Source: Chloroflexota bacterium
GTDB lineage: Bacteria; Chloroflexota; Dehalococcoidia; Lucifugimonadales; Australimonadaceae
NCBI GenBank assembly: GCA_028874795.1
Contig: JAPPHT010000069.1
Span: 1 to 42,677 of the forward strand
Direction of reading: 5' to 3'
Length of the DNA stretch: 42,677 nt
Part shown: positions 24,719 to 33,658 of the stretch, one piece after another
Numbering within the stretch: the stretch's first letter is position 1
Layout of the letters: each line of letters begins with the position of its first letter
Made by a program: the position numbers and the translations under genes
The notes under the pieces: generated by a model
What the model was told of the DNA's origin: nothing
Database searches by the model: none
Seen by the model: only the letters and a program-made list of their open reading frames with translations

Positions 24719-25049
24719 TATCGCAGGCTCGGGCTACTCCGCCAAGCGCACAATGGCGCAGGGAACAGTCCCAGTACCATTCCCTCTGCAACACCCGCCA
24801 CTTACGCCGTCGCGGGGGACGGCGTACCCTGTCTCCAACAGCACTGGAGTGGCGGTCCCCCGCTTCGCCTTCACCCTCTGGGGGCGCAGTTTCGTCCGGT
24901 AGCATTCCAGGCACACGGAGTTGCAACGGAAGGAACAGAACGTAACGAGCGGGTTACACGCCTCCACAGGGCCGAGAAGGGAAAGTGACGGTATGCAGCA
25001 GAATGAAACACTTGAAGAAACGTAAGCGCGCAGCAGCAAAGAGAACAGC
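24719..25049. other. 331-bp gap with a weak Cys-rich ORF on the minus strand
   Basis: No firm gene. On the minus strand a frame from GTG 24967 to 24734 would encode about 77 residues with a C-x3-C-x3-C-x2-C cluster (FCSFRCNSVCLECYRTKL) followed by a basic stretch, which resembles a small zinc finger. It has no visible ribosome site, and another frame nearby also looks partly protein-like, so it could be a frameshifted relic. The plus strand shows no clear promoter for the gene at 25050. Confidence 0.4.
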
Positions 25050-26168
25050 ATGACCAGCCTGCCCCACGCCGACGTGGTAGGCAGCATGCTCAGGCCTCCG
25101 GAACTGCTCGCTGCTCGCAATGACCTCGACGCCGGGCATATCGGGCCTGAGGAGTTCAAGCGCGTCGAGGACGCCGCGGTCGATCAGGCCGTTACAGCGC
25201 AGGAGGAGGCAGGACTCGGCATCGTCACCGACGGCGAGATGCGCAGACTCTCGTTCCAGAGCCAGATGCCTGAGGCGGTGGAGGGGTTCGGCGAGTTCGA
25301 TGTCGACGCGTTCCTGTGGGGTGACTGGAAGGGCGACGAGCAGGTGGGAGACTTACGAAAGGAACGCCCTCCCACGCTCGGTGTCACCGGCACGCTTCGG
25401 CGCAAGCGTCACCTCTCCGCGGAGGAGTTCACCTACCTGCGAGGGCGCACCGCCCGCGTCCCGAAGGTAACCCTGCCAAGTCCCAGCCTGTTCGCCAACT
25501 TCTGGTCGCCCGCGAAGTCAGCCGCAGCCTACCCGAGCCTCGATGCATTCCTGGCTGATGTCGCGCAGATCCTTCGCGAAGAGATAGAGGAACTGGCCCG
25601 CCTCGGCGCGACGTACATCCAACTCGATGCCCCGCAATATCCGCTCGTGCTCGACCCGGGTTGGGCCGCGTTCTACCAGAGCCGGGGTTGGACAGCCGAG
25701 AGCTGGGTTGCTCAAGGAGTCGAGTTGGACAACGCCGTGATGGACGGTTTCTCCGACATCACCTTCGGCTTCCACCTCTGCAAGGGCAACCAGGGCAGTC
25801 GCTGGCTGGCCGAGGGCGGCTACGACAGGCTCGTCGAACCCGTGCTGCGCCGCATCAACGCCCAGCGTCTCCTGCTGGAGTACGATGACGAACGCTCAGG
25901 CTCCTTCGAGCCGCTGCGCCTCGTACCCAACGACAAGACGGTCGTGCTTGGGCTGGTAACGACAAAGTCGCCGCAGCCGGAGACTCCGGAAGGGCTTGGC
26001 GAACGTATCGCCGAGGCCGCTCGGCACTTCCCCCGGGAGCAGATCGGAATCAGCCCGCAGTGCGGCTTCGGGACCTCCATCGTTGGGAACAAGCTCAGCA
26101 TCGCGGAGCAGAACGCGAAGCTCCGCGTGGTCGCGGCAACCGCCCACCTGGTCTGGGGTGACGGATAA
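25050..26168 (+). CDS. MetE C-terminal-type (core) methyltransferase
   Basis: 372 residues, equal to the catalytic C-terminal domain of cobalamin-independent methionine synthase with no N-terminal half. VVGSMLRPPELL opens the TIM barrel. Zinc ligands are visible: HLC in GFHLCKGN, a downstream Glu in LEYDDERSG, and the Cys in ISPQCGFGTS. Short MetE-core proteins transfer a methyl group to a thiol; some make methionine from homocysteine using a corrinoid or other methyl donor in place of methyltetrahydrofolate (reported as core-MetE in Dehalococcoides), others belong to the YxjG/YxjH group. Which applies here cannot be told from sequence. It is a single gene; the ATG has only a weak AGAG upstream. 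Confidence 0.88.
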   Translation: MTSLPHADVVGSMLRPPELLAARNDLDAGHIGPEEFKRVEDAAVDQAVTAQEEAGLGIVTDGEMRRLSFQSQMPEAVEGFGEFDVDAFLWGDWKGDEQVGDLRKERPPTLGVTGTLRRKRHLSAEEFTYLRGRTARVPKVTLPSPSLFANFWSPAKSAAAYPSLDAFLADVAQILREEIEELARLGATYIQLDAPQYPLVLDPGWAAFYQSRGWTAESWVAQGVELDNAVMDGFSDITFGFHLCKGNQGSRWLAEGGYDRLVEPVLRRINAQRLLLEYDDERSGSFEPLRLVPNDKTVVLGLVTTKSPQPETPEGLGERIAEAARHFPREQIGISPQCGFGTSIVGNKLSIAEQNAKLRVVAATAHLVWGDG

Positions 26169-26211
26169 TGCTCGGCCCCACCACGGGTTGCCGTTATGAG
26201 GGTCTTCGGAA

Positions 26212-26658
26212 TCAGGAACCGTTGCGCGACCAGAGCGTGTGATACGGCCCCTGCCCACGGATCATCGCGATGGTGGAGCGCCGCTCCCACTGCCGCAGCT
26301 CGTCCAGTGCCTCGTCGTACTGGCGCTGGACCGAGTCGAAGCCGGAGCCGCCAACGCGACGGTGCAGCATCTCGCAGATACCCGACTCTTCGAGGCTCCG
26401 TATCGAGCCGATCCATGGTATGGCGGCGAGCTCCCGCGCGTGAGGCATGTTGGGGCGGGCACGGTTGACGTGACGCAAGCGGCGCTCAGCCGAGCCCAGC
26501 GGCGGCGAGACTGAGATGCGTGGGGGGTCTTCTGCGGTGCTCCGATTGTCGTAGACCAGGCACTGGTTGATGAGGGGGAGGATGATGCAGACGACCTCCG
26601 ACGTCTCAGCGTGTTCAATCGCCTCGGCCATCTCGCGGTCGTATTCCTGATCTGCCAT
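26212..26658 (-). CDS. Hypothetical protein downstream of etfBA
   Basis: 148 residues, ATG 26658 with GGGGAGG eight bases upstream, 26 bp after the etfA stop, so it is probably the third gene of the etf operon. It is soluble and mixed alpha/beta: an acidic N-terminus (MADQEYDREMAEAIEHAE), a hydrophobic strand VVCIILPLINQCLVYDNR, an Arg-rich middle, and a helical C-terminus QRQYDEALDELRQWERR followed by IRGQGPYHTLW. No cofactor motif or known family is recognised. Operon position suggests a link to electron-transfer flavoprotein function, but that is inference only. Confidence 0.7.
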   Translation of the reverse strand: MADQEYDREMAEAIEHAETSEVVCIILPLINQCLVYDNRSTAEDPPRISVSPPLGSAERRLRHVNRARPNMPHARELAAIPWIGSIRSLEESGICEMLHRRVGGSGFDSVQRQYDEALDELRQWERRSTIAMIRGQGPYHTLWSRNGS

Positions 26659-26684
26659 CGTCCGTCCTCCCCTCTCGCTTAATC

Positions 26685-27650
26685 CTACCCCAACAGCTCG
26701 TGCAGTTGTTCCATGAAGGCGGGCAGCACTTTCTGCCAATCTCCGGCGACACCGAAGCGGGCCTCCTTGAAGATGTTGGCGCCAGCGTCCTTGTTGATGG
26801 CCACAAGCGTCCGGGAATTGCTGCACCCGGCCATGTGTTGGCTCGCACCGGATATCCCGACCGCGATGTACAGGTCCGGCGTTACGGTCTTCCCCGTGAG
26901 GCCGACCTGGTAGCCTGACGGCACCCAGCCGGCGTCGCACGCCGCACGGGATGCGCCGACCGCACCGCCCAGCAGGCCTGCCAGCTCCCGCAGCGCATCG
27001 AATGGTTCCGGGCCACCAAGGCCGCGCCCGCCGGAAACGACGACACGGGCATTCTCCAGCCGGACGCCCTCCCCTGTCTCCTCGGCTCGTTCCAGCACGC
27101 GGGTGCGGACGTTCGGTTCGAACGCCAGCGGCTGTACCTCGCCGCTACGCGACGCATCCGGCGCGAGCGCATCCACGCTCTTGGGTCGCAGCGAGGCGAC
27201 AGCCGGAGTGCCGAGACAGGCAATCGAGGCCTCCGCGTTACCGCCATAGACGGGGCGGGTTGCGATGAGGCGTTCCGATGCGTCGAGGGCAACCGCGGAG
27301 CAGTCCGACGCCAGAGCAGTGCCGAGCCGGAAGGCCAGTCGCGGCATCACGTCCCGCCCGGTGAGAGTCTTCGCGCCGATAACATAGCGGGCGCCGCTCT
27401 GCTCGGCTGCGGCCTGCGCCGCGTCCACCAACGCGTCGAACTCGCCGGTGGCGGCGGGGCCATCGACAACCGTGTAGACGACGTCTGCTCCAGCCGCGAT
27501 GGCGGTGTCGGCCGCAGTCATAGCCTGCGCACCGGGCAGCAGTGCAGTCACCTGGTCGACTCCGAGGCCGCGTGCAGCAGCGATGCATTCAAGCGTCGCG
27601 GACGCCGGTGCGCTGTCGACGACCTCGCCTATGATGAGTGCGTTCGCCAT
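26685..27650 (-). CDS. etfA: Electron transfer flavoprotein alpha subunit
   Basis: 321 residues. The C-terminal FAD-binding domain is diagnostic: VVSGGRGLGGPEPFDAL, then SRAACDAGWVPSGYQVGLTGKTV, LYIAVGISGASQHMAG and VAINKDAGANIF. With EtfB it forms a heterodimer that moves electrons from flavin dehydrogenases such as acyl-CoA dehydrogenases to a membrane quinone reductase. Its ATG overlaps the etfB stop by one base (TGATG), so the two are translationally coupled. No acyl-CoA dehydrogenase or ETF-quinone oxidoreductase is in the window, so the partner is encoded elsewhere. Confidence 0.96.
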   Translation of the reverse strand: MANALIIGEVVDSAPASATLECIAAARGLGVDQVTALLPGAQAMTAADTAIAAGADVVYTVVDGPAATGEFDALVDAAQAAAEQSGARYVIGAKTLTGRDVMPRLAFRLGTALASDCSAVALDASERLIATRPVYGGNAEASIACLGTPAVASLRPKSVDALAPDASRSGEVQPLAFEPNVRTRVLERAEETGEGVRLENARVVVSGGRGLGGPEPFDALRELAGLLGGAVGASRAACDAGWVPSGYQVGLTGKTVTPDLYIAVGISGASQHMAGCSNSRTLVAINKDAGANIFKEARFGVAGDWQKVLPAFMEQLHELLG

Positions 27651-28444
27651 CAGAGCACCCGCTCCTCGCGGAGGCGCAACGCAAGCTTGCGTCCGGCATC
27701 CGCTTCGTCCTCACCGGTGATCATCTCCGTCTGCACGGAACGCTGCGGTTTCTGTAGAGACACGAGTTCGAAGGCTGGCGGAGCAGCGCCATCGAGGTCC
27801 AGATCAGCGGCACTCCACACGGTCGGTTGCACGCGCCGGGCAGCCATGATGCCCCGCATGTTGGGGTAGCGAGGTGTGCCGAGCTCATTCGAGACGGTTA
27901 CGACTGCCGGCAGCGGCGCCTCGACGGTCTCATGGCCGTCCGGCAGGACGCGCTCGACGCGGACCGAGCCGTCCAGCACCTCAACCTTCCTCCCAATCGT
28001 CGCTACGGCCCAGCCGAGGGTCTCCGCGACGCCGAGCGGCACCTGCGCGTTGTCCCAGTCGCTCGCCTGCCTACCGGAGATGACGAGGTTCACGTCACCC
28101 AGTTTGCCTATGGCCGCGGTAAGGGCGGCGACCGCCATGGTCGGGTCTATGGAATTCTCGAAGGCCGGGTCCTGCAGCAAGACCAACTCGTCTGCACCCA
28201 TCGCGAGCGGTTTCTTGATGACATCCAAGGCGAAGTCCGTACCGTATGAAAGCACGGTAACCCTGGCGTCCCCGTGGGCCTCCTTGATGCGGAGCGCAGC
28301 CTCTACGGCTTGCTCATCGTATCCATTGACGACAGGGGGGATGTTGCCTGAGGTGGAAACGGCGTTGTCAGCGACATTGAACGCGGAGAGAGGGGTTTCC
28401 GGGTCGAGCACTTGTTTGGCGGTCACCACTATGTGTAGGGTCAT
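27650..28444 (-). CDS. etfB: Electron transfer flavoprotein beta subunit
   Basis: 264 residues from ATG 28444 (MTLHIVVTAKQVLDPE); the frame stays open to 28465 but this start matches the family N-terminus. Recognisable segments are NGYDEQAVEAALRIKE, VLSYGTDFALDVIKKPLAMGADE and the AMP/flavin-binding region VISGRQASDWDNAQVPLGVAETLGW. The C-terminus carries the conserved LPAVVTVSNELGTPRYPNMRGIMAARR. It is first in a leftward operon with etfA and the 148-residue unknown gene. An 8-bp-arm palindrome lies about 57 bases upstream, in the shared region with the divergent glycosyltransferase gene. Confidence 0.96.
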   Translation of the reverse strand: MTLHIVVTAKQVLDPETPLSAFNVADNAVSTSGNIPPVVNGYDEQAVEAALRIKEAHGDARVTVLSYGTDFALDVIKKPLAMGADELVLLQDPAFENSIDPTMAVAALTAAIGKLGDVNLVISGRQASDWDNAQVPLGVAETLGWAVATIGRKVEVLDGSVRVERVLPDGHETVEAPLPAVVTVSNELGTPRYPNMRGIMAARRVQPTVWSAADLDLDGAAPPAFELVSLQKPQRSVQTEMITGEDEADAGRKLALRLREERVL

Positions 28445-28500
28445 AAGTGCCTGACCTCGCTGCACTTGGTGTCGATGTCAGAAGAGATTGAGAAAGAAAG

Positions 28501-28530
28501 CACAATCGGATGGTAGCACCCACGATTGTG
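28501..28530. promoter_or_regulatory. Palindrome between divergent etfB and glycosyltransferase genes
   Basis: CACAATCG (28501-28508) and CGATTGTG (28523-28530) are perfect inverted repeats with a 14-base spacer. The position in a 133-bp divergent promoter region suits a dimeric regulator binding site. No matching regulator gene is nearby. Confidence 0.45.
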
Positions 28531-28577
28531 TCCCCACAAGCCCGCGAGTACCTCGCTCGCACAGGAGAGAGTGCGCC

Positions 28578-30338
28578 TTGAACACCACCTGCCCCCGATG
28601 CGACGCCCTGAATGCGGTACATCACCGCTTCTGCGTATCATGTGGAAGCGCACTGGTCCCTTCGGGACAGGGCCTTCCCCATGCGAGCGAAGTCGTCCGC
28701 CAAGCGGGACCGCAATCGCCGGGCCAGCGTCCGCCGCGTGCCAGAAGTCGGGCCGGCGCCCGGGCGTACGCCGGCCATGTGCCCTCACTCCTTCGTTGGG
28801 GACCAGACACCGAGCAGACGGCGGCCCTCATCGGGCTGGGCTGCGTCCTTCTGCTCGCAGCTCTCGTCCGTATCATCGGTATCACCGACAACCCGCCGGG
28901 CTTCTTCACCGATGAGGCCTCCATCGGCTACAACGCCTACACTGTCCTCAAACACGGTGTGGACGAGCACGGCGAATCCTGGCCGGTGCTGTTCGAAGCG
29001 TTCGGAGAGTTCAAACTCCCGGTCTATATCTACGGGACCATCCCTTTCGTTGCTACGTTGGGGCTGACCGAATTCGCTGTCCGGCTCGCTTCCGCAGCCT
29101 TCGGCATCGCCACCATCATAACCGTCTTCCTCCTGGCGGGCGCTGCCTTTCAGCACCGCGCCGTCGCCCTCGCTGCCGCGTTCTTCCTCGCCATCATGCC
29201 ATGGCACATCCACTACAGCCGCACCGGATTCGGCGAGCTAATCAGCTTCGTACCCTTCGTCACCCTCTCTCTCTACCTGTTCATAAGGGGAATACGCGAT
29301 GACAGCCGCCTACTGGTCCTGGCCGGAGCAGCCTTCGGCGTCACGCTGTATACCTACCGAGCGGCCTGGGTAGTGCTGCCGTTGCTCCTTATACTGATCG
29401 TCGTCCTTTACTGGCGCGAACTGATGGACAAGAGGACGCACGCTCTCTCCGGAGCGGCCGTACTGGCAGTCATATCCATCCCGATACTGCTCCATCTTCT
29501 GTCGGACAGCGGCGATCGCTCCCAGGACGCGGGAATACTGAAGCTTGGCCTGGGCACGGGTGAGACCATCAATCTCTTCATAAAGCAGTACCTGTCGCAC
29601 TTCTCACTGTCTTTCCTCTTCTTCGAGGGCGATGAACACTTCATCACGCGTCACTACCTTCCAGGGTACGGTCACCTCCATCTGGTGCAGTTGCCACTGG
29701 TCGTCTTCGGCCTCGTGGGGGTGGCACGCCACCCGACCAGAGAGAAGATGCTCGTCGTCGCCGTACTGCTCTTCTACCCGTTGGGCGGCGCCTTGAGCAC
29801 AGACAGCCCGGTGAGCAGCAGGTCCATCCTCGGCACCGCGGCGATGGCCATCCTCTCCGGCTATGGACTCGTCGTCGTGGCAAGGTGGGCGGCCAACATT
29901 GACCAGAACTACGCCAGAGTAGCAACCGCGGGTACGGTTGGCCTGATCGTCGTTCTCGCGTGCTACGGGTTCGGGGACTATATCGGGAAGTATCGCGAGT
30001 ACCCGAACGTCTCAGCGGACTACTGGGGGTGGCAGGACGGACCGCAGGAGATCATCGAGTACTTCGAATCAGTTGAAGCTGACTACGACCAGCTGATAAT
30101 GACCGGCGAGTTCAACGCTCCCCATATGTTCTTCTGGTTCTACGCGCCTGAAGGTTGCAACAAGTGCCAGATAGGAGAGGCGGACCGCTTCGATTCATCC
30201 CAACGGCAATTGTTCGCCTTGAAACCGCACCAGATAGCGCAGATAAACCCTTCGTACGATATCTCCACCAAACATACCGTCGCGTACCCAGACGGGAGCA
30301 TTGCGTTTCGACTCGTCGAGATAGCAGCGTCCGGCTAG
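28578..30338 (+). CDS. GT39/PMT-family membrane glycosyltransferase with N-terminal zinc ribbon
   Basis: 586 residues from TTG 28578, chosen because GGAG lies ten bases upstream and the protein then opens with a zinc ribbon CPRCDALNAVHHRFCVSCG (residues 5-23). A Pro/Arg-rich linker follows, then about 10-12 membrane helices from residue 80. The first external loop has GFFTDEASIGYNAY, whose Asp-Glu pair is the catalytic signature of dolichyl-phosphate-mannose or polyprenyl-phosphate-sugar dependent glycosyltransferases (ArnT/PMT fold). A soluble extracytoplasmic domain ends the protein, with a CNKC pair. It probably glycosylates a lipid or protein on the outer face of the membrane; the sugar and acceptor are unknown. 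The cytoplasmic zinc ribbon is an unusual addition. Confidence 0.85.
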   Translation: MNTTCPRCDALNAVHHRFCVSCGSALVPSGQGLPHASEVVRQAGPQSPGQRPPRARSRAGARAYAGHVPSLLRWGPDTEQTAALIGLGCVLLLAALVRIIGITDNPPGFFTDEASIGYNAYTVLKHGVDEHGESWPVLFEAFGEFKLPVYIYGTIPFVATLGLTEFAVRLASAAFGIATIITVFLLAGAAFQHRAVALAAAFFLAIMPWHIHYSRTGFGELISFVPFVTLSLYLFIRGIRDDSRLLVLAGAAFGVTLYTYRAAWVVLPLLLILIVVLYWRELMDKRTHALSGAAVLAVISIPILLHLLSDSGDRSQDAGILKLGLGTGETINLFIKQYLSHFSLSFLFFEGDEHFITRHYLPGYGHLHLVQLPLVVFGLVGVARHPTREKMLVVAVLLFYPLGGALSTDSPVSSRSILGTAAMAILSGYGLVVVARWAANIDQNYARVATAGTVGLIVVLACYGFGDYIGKYREYPNVSADYWGWQDGPQEIIEYFESVEADYDQLIMTGEFNAPHMFFWFYAPEGCNKCQIGEADRFDSSQRQLFALKPHQIAQINPSYDISTKHTVAYPDGSIAFRLVEIAASG

Positions 30339-30352
30339 GCGCGCAGAGGGCA

Positions 30353-32146
30353 TCAGTGGTACGTCCGGAGATACTCGAGTATCTCCATCATCACCTTGCA
30401 GTCCACCTCGTTATAGGTAGCGATTTCGCCCATCAGTGGGATATCGATGAGTCGGACGCCGTGCCGGGCGGCTTCCTCGTCGCAACGCCACGCACCGACC
30501 ATCGCACCCATTCCGTCTACCTTCGAACTGCCCCAGTCGGTCGCTATGAGTCCGTGTTCACGAAACGCCCGCGCGACAGCCTTGAGTCCGAAGCCCATCG
30601 CACCGCGGATGACAACCGGCTCCTTTCGAACAACCCTGCGCAGGAGATCGAACCAGTTGACTACAGGCCAGCCCTTTTGGGGGTGCCGCCTCTTCGCCGA
30701 GTTGTAGGCGGTCTCGTAATTGATCTCCTCCGCAGGCGCCCAGTGGAAGAGGCGAGGCTCGTCTCCGCTGCCGAGCCGGGACTGCGTCTGCCGCATGTGC
30801 GCGAGCCACGCGTCTATGGCACGCGCCTCGCTCGACTCGTCCAAGCGATCGGCGGTGAACTGTTCGAACCGCCACGCTCCGCCCTCCATGTGTCCGCAGC
30901 CGATCATGAAGATTATGGGTTGGCCCCCGCACTCAGGGAATCCGGTGAAGTCGTCGTTCAAGTCGGTCACGTACTCAAAGTCCACGAAGAATTCGAGGGG
31001 AGGCCGCTCACGCCATTCGCCCTCCGCAGTGCGAACGTGGGCCGGCCGGACCACAGGGCCGTCGTTTCGATGGACGTCCAGGATGGCTTCGAGGACCGGC
31101 TGATAGGTCTGGCCGGTAACTCCGAGGGTCTCGGCGGTCGCGCGCGGGTCCCGCCAGGAGGTGATCCCTGCGCGCACCGCCCTATCGCGTTTCTCGGGAC
31201 CGACCTGCCAGAGCTGGGTCAGGTCGTGGAGCTCCTGCACGATCCGTTTGCCCGCGTTCTCCCACGGCCAATCCGCGTCGGAAGGCCACAGTTCCGGCAC
31301 GGTTGGGGTGGGCAACGGATGCCACTGCCCACCTTCAGCGCGCAGCTTACGAACCCAAGCGCCAGCAGCTTCCACGTGCGCCCGTAGCTCCGCATCCATG
31401 GTCACGGGGCCAAGACGCTCCATAGCGTTCTCGCGGCGTTCCTGGCCTTGCTGCCAGCGGCGGCCGAGCAGGAAGGCGTGTCGCGGCGTGTAACCCTGAA
31501 GGCGGGAGAGCGCGTCATTGTAGACGTATAACTGCGCCTTGTACGCAGGAGAAGAGCCGCTGTTGGCGACCTCGCCCTGCTTGGAGAGATGGACCGTCGT
31601 GAACTTCGCATCCACAACGATGTAGTGCCACGCACCACCCAGGTCCGGAGCGGGAGTCTCAGCTTCTCCGGGAGCGAGGTGTTCGGGAAACAGCTTGTCG
31701 AAGATGTCGGAGCGCATGAGGAAGTCCGCAGCGCCATAGGTCTTTGTTTCCGGATTCCACAGCACGGCCTGGTGGACGATGGGACGGCCATCCGCGAGCG
31801 CGTGGAACGTCCGCTGGGCAGCGCTCAACTCCCGGACGTCTTCCGGTTCGCGGGAGATCGTGGTGAGTTCGTGGAAGGAGGACAGGTGCCTGGCGACGGC
31901 TTCCTCGAACCTGATCCCTTGCTCCATGATGAACGGGGCGAACACGAGGCGCTCGTCGTAGCCGTCGAACGTTTCGTCCCGCGCGAAGCCGTTGTCTTCG
32001 CCGTACAGGCTGAGCCAGTCGCCCAGGGTGTTCTTCAGGAGATGGCCTCTGAGTCTTGTGGCCGAAACCCAGTCGCTCCACGCCTCTGGAGAAGCGGGAG
32101 AAGCGTCTACGCCAGCATCGTTGTGAGTAAGTGCGTCGATCCCCAC
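30353..32146 (-). CDS. RecB-family nuclease fused to RNase H-like exonuclease (TM0106-type)
   Basis: 597 residues. The N-terminal half carries a PD-(D/E)xK nuclease core: AADF with D141, VVDAKF with D179 and K181, and the RecB-type QxxxY motif at Q205-Y209 (AQLYVY). The C-terminal half is a YprB/RNase_H_2 domain of the DEDD class: FFVDFEY supplies D389 and E391, FMIGCG and FHWAPAEE follow, and TYNEVDCKVM supplies the last Asp near 582. This pairing is the TM0106-like family, whose biological role is unknown; DNA or RNA end processing is presumed. It starts nine bases after the TolB-like lipoprotein gene. The GTG start lacks a ribosome site, so the true start is uncertain. No Cas genes are nearby. 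Confidence 0.82.
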   Translation of the reverse strand: MGIDALTHNDAGVDASPASPEAWSDWVSATRLRGHLLKNTLGDWLSLYGEDNGFARDETFDGYDERLVFAPFIMEQGIRFEEAVARHLSSFHELTTISREPEDVRELSAAQRTFHALADGRPIVHQAVLWNPETKTYGAADFLMRSDIFDKLFPEHLAPGEAETPAPDLGGAWHYIVVDAKFTTVHLSKQGEVANSGSSPAYKAQLYVYNDALSRLQGYTPRHAFLLGRRWQQGQERRENAMERLGPVTMDAELRAHVEAAGAWVRKLRAEGGQWHPLPTPTVPELWPSDADWPWENAGKRIVQELHDLTQLWQVGPEKRDRAVRAGITSWRDPRATAETLGVTGQTYQPVLEAILDVHRNDGPVVRPAHVRTAEGEWRERPPLEFFVDFEYVTDLNDDFTGFPECGGQPIIFMIGCGHMEGGAWRFEQFTADRLDESSEARAIDAWLAHMRQTQSRLGSGDEPRLFHWAPAEEINYETAYNSAKRRHPQKGWPVVNWFDLLRRVVRKEPVVIRGAMGFGLKAVARAFREHGLIATDWGSSKVDGMGAMVGAWRCDEEAARHGVRLIDIPLMGEIATYNEVDCKVMMEILEYLRTYH

Positions 32147-32155
32147 GCAGGGAGG

Positions 32156-33190
32156 TTACCAGTCCGGCAGGGTTGCGGGGGCGCCGGACGTGAGCTGCTG
32201 CTGGCCGTCCGTCCTGGCAAGGAAGAGAGCGGTCTGGTTCTCAGGACCTGAGGGGAATACGAGGCTTTCGTCAGGGCCCCACTTCACGGAGAGTTCGTTA
32301 ACGGCGTTCTGTGTGACCATCGTCAGGCCGCCGCCACTCGGGGAGATAGTGTAGACATCGGCGTTTCCAGAGCGATCGGAGATAAACGCGATGCTGCTGC
32401 CATCCCGAGACCAATCGGGCATGTAGTCTTCTGAGCTGTGCTGTGTGAGGCGAAGCGGCTCCGAGGTGGGCCCAAGAGGGCTTACATTGACGACGTAGAT
32501 GTCCTGCTGTCCGTCGTTCTGGGTAGAAACGTAGGCGATGCGCTTGCCGTCCGGCGACCACGTTGGGAAGTGGTGAGGACCGGCAGTGAGCTGGACGATG
32601 TTCACATTCGAGGGGTCGCGGAGAAATATGCCACTGGACCCGCCTGCCGCATCGAGCTTGGCAAACACGATGAGGTTGTCGGTGGGAGACCAGGCCGGGT
32701 CAGTCTCACCATCGCTCCCGAACAAGACAGGCTCACCCATGAGCGTATTGAGGTCAACATGTTGGACGGTGCGTCGGCCATCGAAGTCTTCGGAGGTGTA
32801 GGCGATGCGCCTGCCATCTGCCGACCAGGAGACCTGGGACTCATCGAACACCGAATTGGTGATGCGAACGACACTCGGGTTGTCTTCGGACGCAACGGCC
32901 ACATATACCTCGACGTTACCGTCCCGGTTGCTGAGGAATGCGATGCGTTGCCGGTTGGGGTCCCATACGGGAGAGAAGTTGTCGGAAGAAAGCCCGGCGG
33001 GATCATCGGTAAGTATGAACGCATGCGTTCCATCCGGGCTGGCCACAGCGATGTCGCGCGCTCCGGGATGTCCGGAGGTGTAGGTGATGTAGTCCGGCTG
33101 GGGGAAGACGTTGCATGCAGGCAGCGGCATCCCCAGAAGAAGGACGGCTGTGAACAAGGCGATGGGCGCGCGAGCGATGTGATACCGCAT
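32156..33190 (-). CDS. TolB-like beta-propeller lipoprotein
   Basis: 344 residues. Start ATG 33190 gives a lipoprotein signal ending LLLGMPLPAC. The rest consists of repeated TolB/PD40 blades, each with the motif xxPxWSPDGxRIAYxSxxxxxxxIYVV (for example WSADGRRIAYTS, WSPDGKRIAYVS, WSRDGSSIAFIS), about six blades. Such propellers are extracytoplasmic binding modules. It is not the TolB of a Tol-Pal system, as no tol or pal genes are present. It lies between a small membrane protein gene and the nuclease gene on the same strand, probably in one leftward transcript. Confidence 0.88.
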   Translation of the reverse strand: MRYHIARAPIALFTAVLLLGMPLPACNVFPQPDYITYTSGHPGARDIAVASPDGTHAFILTDDPAGLSSDNFSPVWDPNRQRIAFLSNRDGNVEVYVAVASEDNPSVVRITNSVFDESQVSWSADGRRIAYTSEDFDGRRTVQHVDLNTLMGEPVLFGSDGETDPAWSPTDNLIVFAKLDAAGGSSGIFLRDPSNVNIVQLTAGPHHFPTWSPDGKRIAYVSTQNDGQQDIYVVNVSPLGPTSEPLRLTQHSSEDYMPDWSRDGSSIAFISDRSGNADVYTISPSGGGLTMVTQNAVNELSVKWGPDESLVFPSGPENQTALFLARTDGQQQLTSGAPATLPDW

Positions 33191-33286
33191 GAGAGAAACC
33201 GCTTCTAAGAATACTACGGGCAACAGAGCGGGTGCGATGTCTTAGTGACGGCAGTTGTTTGGAATCCGCCGCCATCCATCGTGCGT

Positions 33287-33658
33287 TCAAAAGGGCAGCC
33301 ACGGGGGCTGCGGAGGAGGCGTAGAGCCCCTTGGCCTGCGGCCGGGCGAGAATAATCCGTAAGCCAACCCACCGACCGCCCCGAGCGCCCCGCCGCCGGC
33401 AACGATGGCGATGGGCAGCCACACAGGTGGGTCGGTGAACTGGTCAGGGCAGGTCAGCGTGACGTCACCCCCCGCCTCAGCCCTTTCGATGGCCTCGATG
33501 CACCGCTGCGCCTCGGCCACGAACACGGACTGGATGAAGAGCGCTGGGACGCCACTGAGGCCTGCTCCCGCCAGGCCCACGATGAGCGCGAACGCGAACC
33601 CCCGGTAGAGCCGTCGACCGAACCCGGGAGCAGGGCGCTCCTCAGGGGTCTGTGTCAT
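33287..33658 (-). CDS. Small two-helix membrane protein
   Basis: 123 residues, ATG 33658 overlapping the AlkD-like gene stop as TGATG, so translation is coupled to it. Two hydrophobic segments are visible (about residues 18-42, FAFALIVGLAGAGLSGVPALFI, and 78-102, WLPIAIVAGGGALGAVGGLAYGLF). Between them is a loop with two Cys (QRCIEAIERAEAGGDVTLTC), which could form an external disulphide. The C-terminus is Pro-rich and basic. No family is recognised. Confidence 0.7.
   Translation of the reverse strand: MTQTPEERPAPGFGRRLYRGFAFALIVGLAGAGLSGVPALFIQSVFVAEAQRCIEAIERAEAGGDVTLTCPDQFTDPPVWLPIAIVAGGGALGAVGGLAYGLFSPGRRPRGSTPPPQPPWLPF

Noticed and set aside
30353-32146. RecB/RNase H fusion as a CRISPR Cas4-type protein
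   Set aside because: No CRISPR array or cas gene in the window; the RNase H-like C-terminal domain fits the TM0106-type family instead.
32156-33190. TolB-like propeller as part of a Tol-Pal system
   Set aside because: No tolQ, tolR, tolA or pal gene nearby and the lipobox makes it a lipoprotein, unlike periplasmic TolB.
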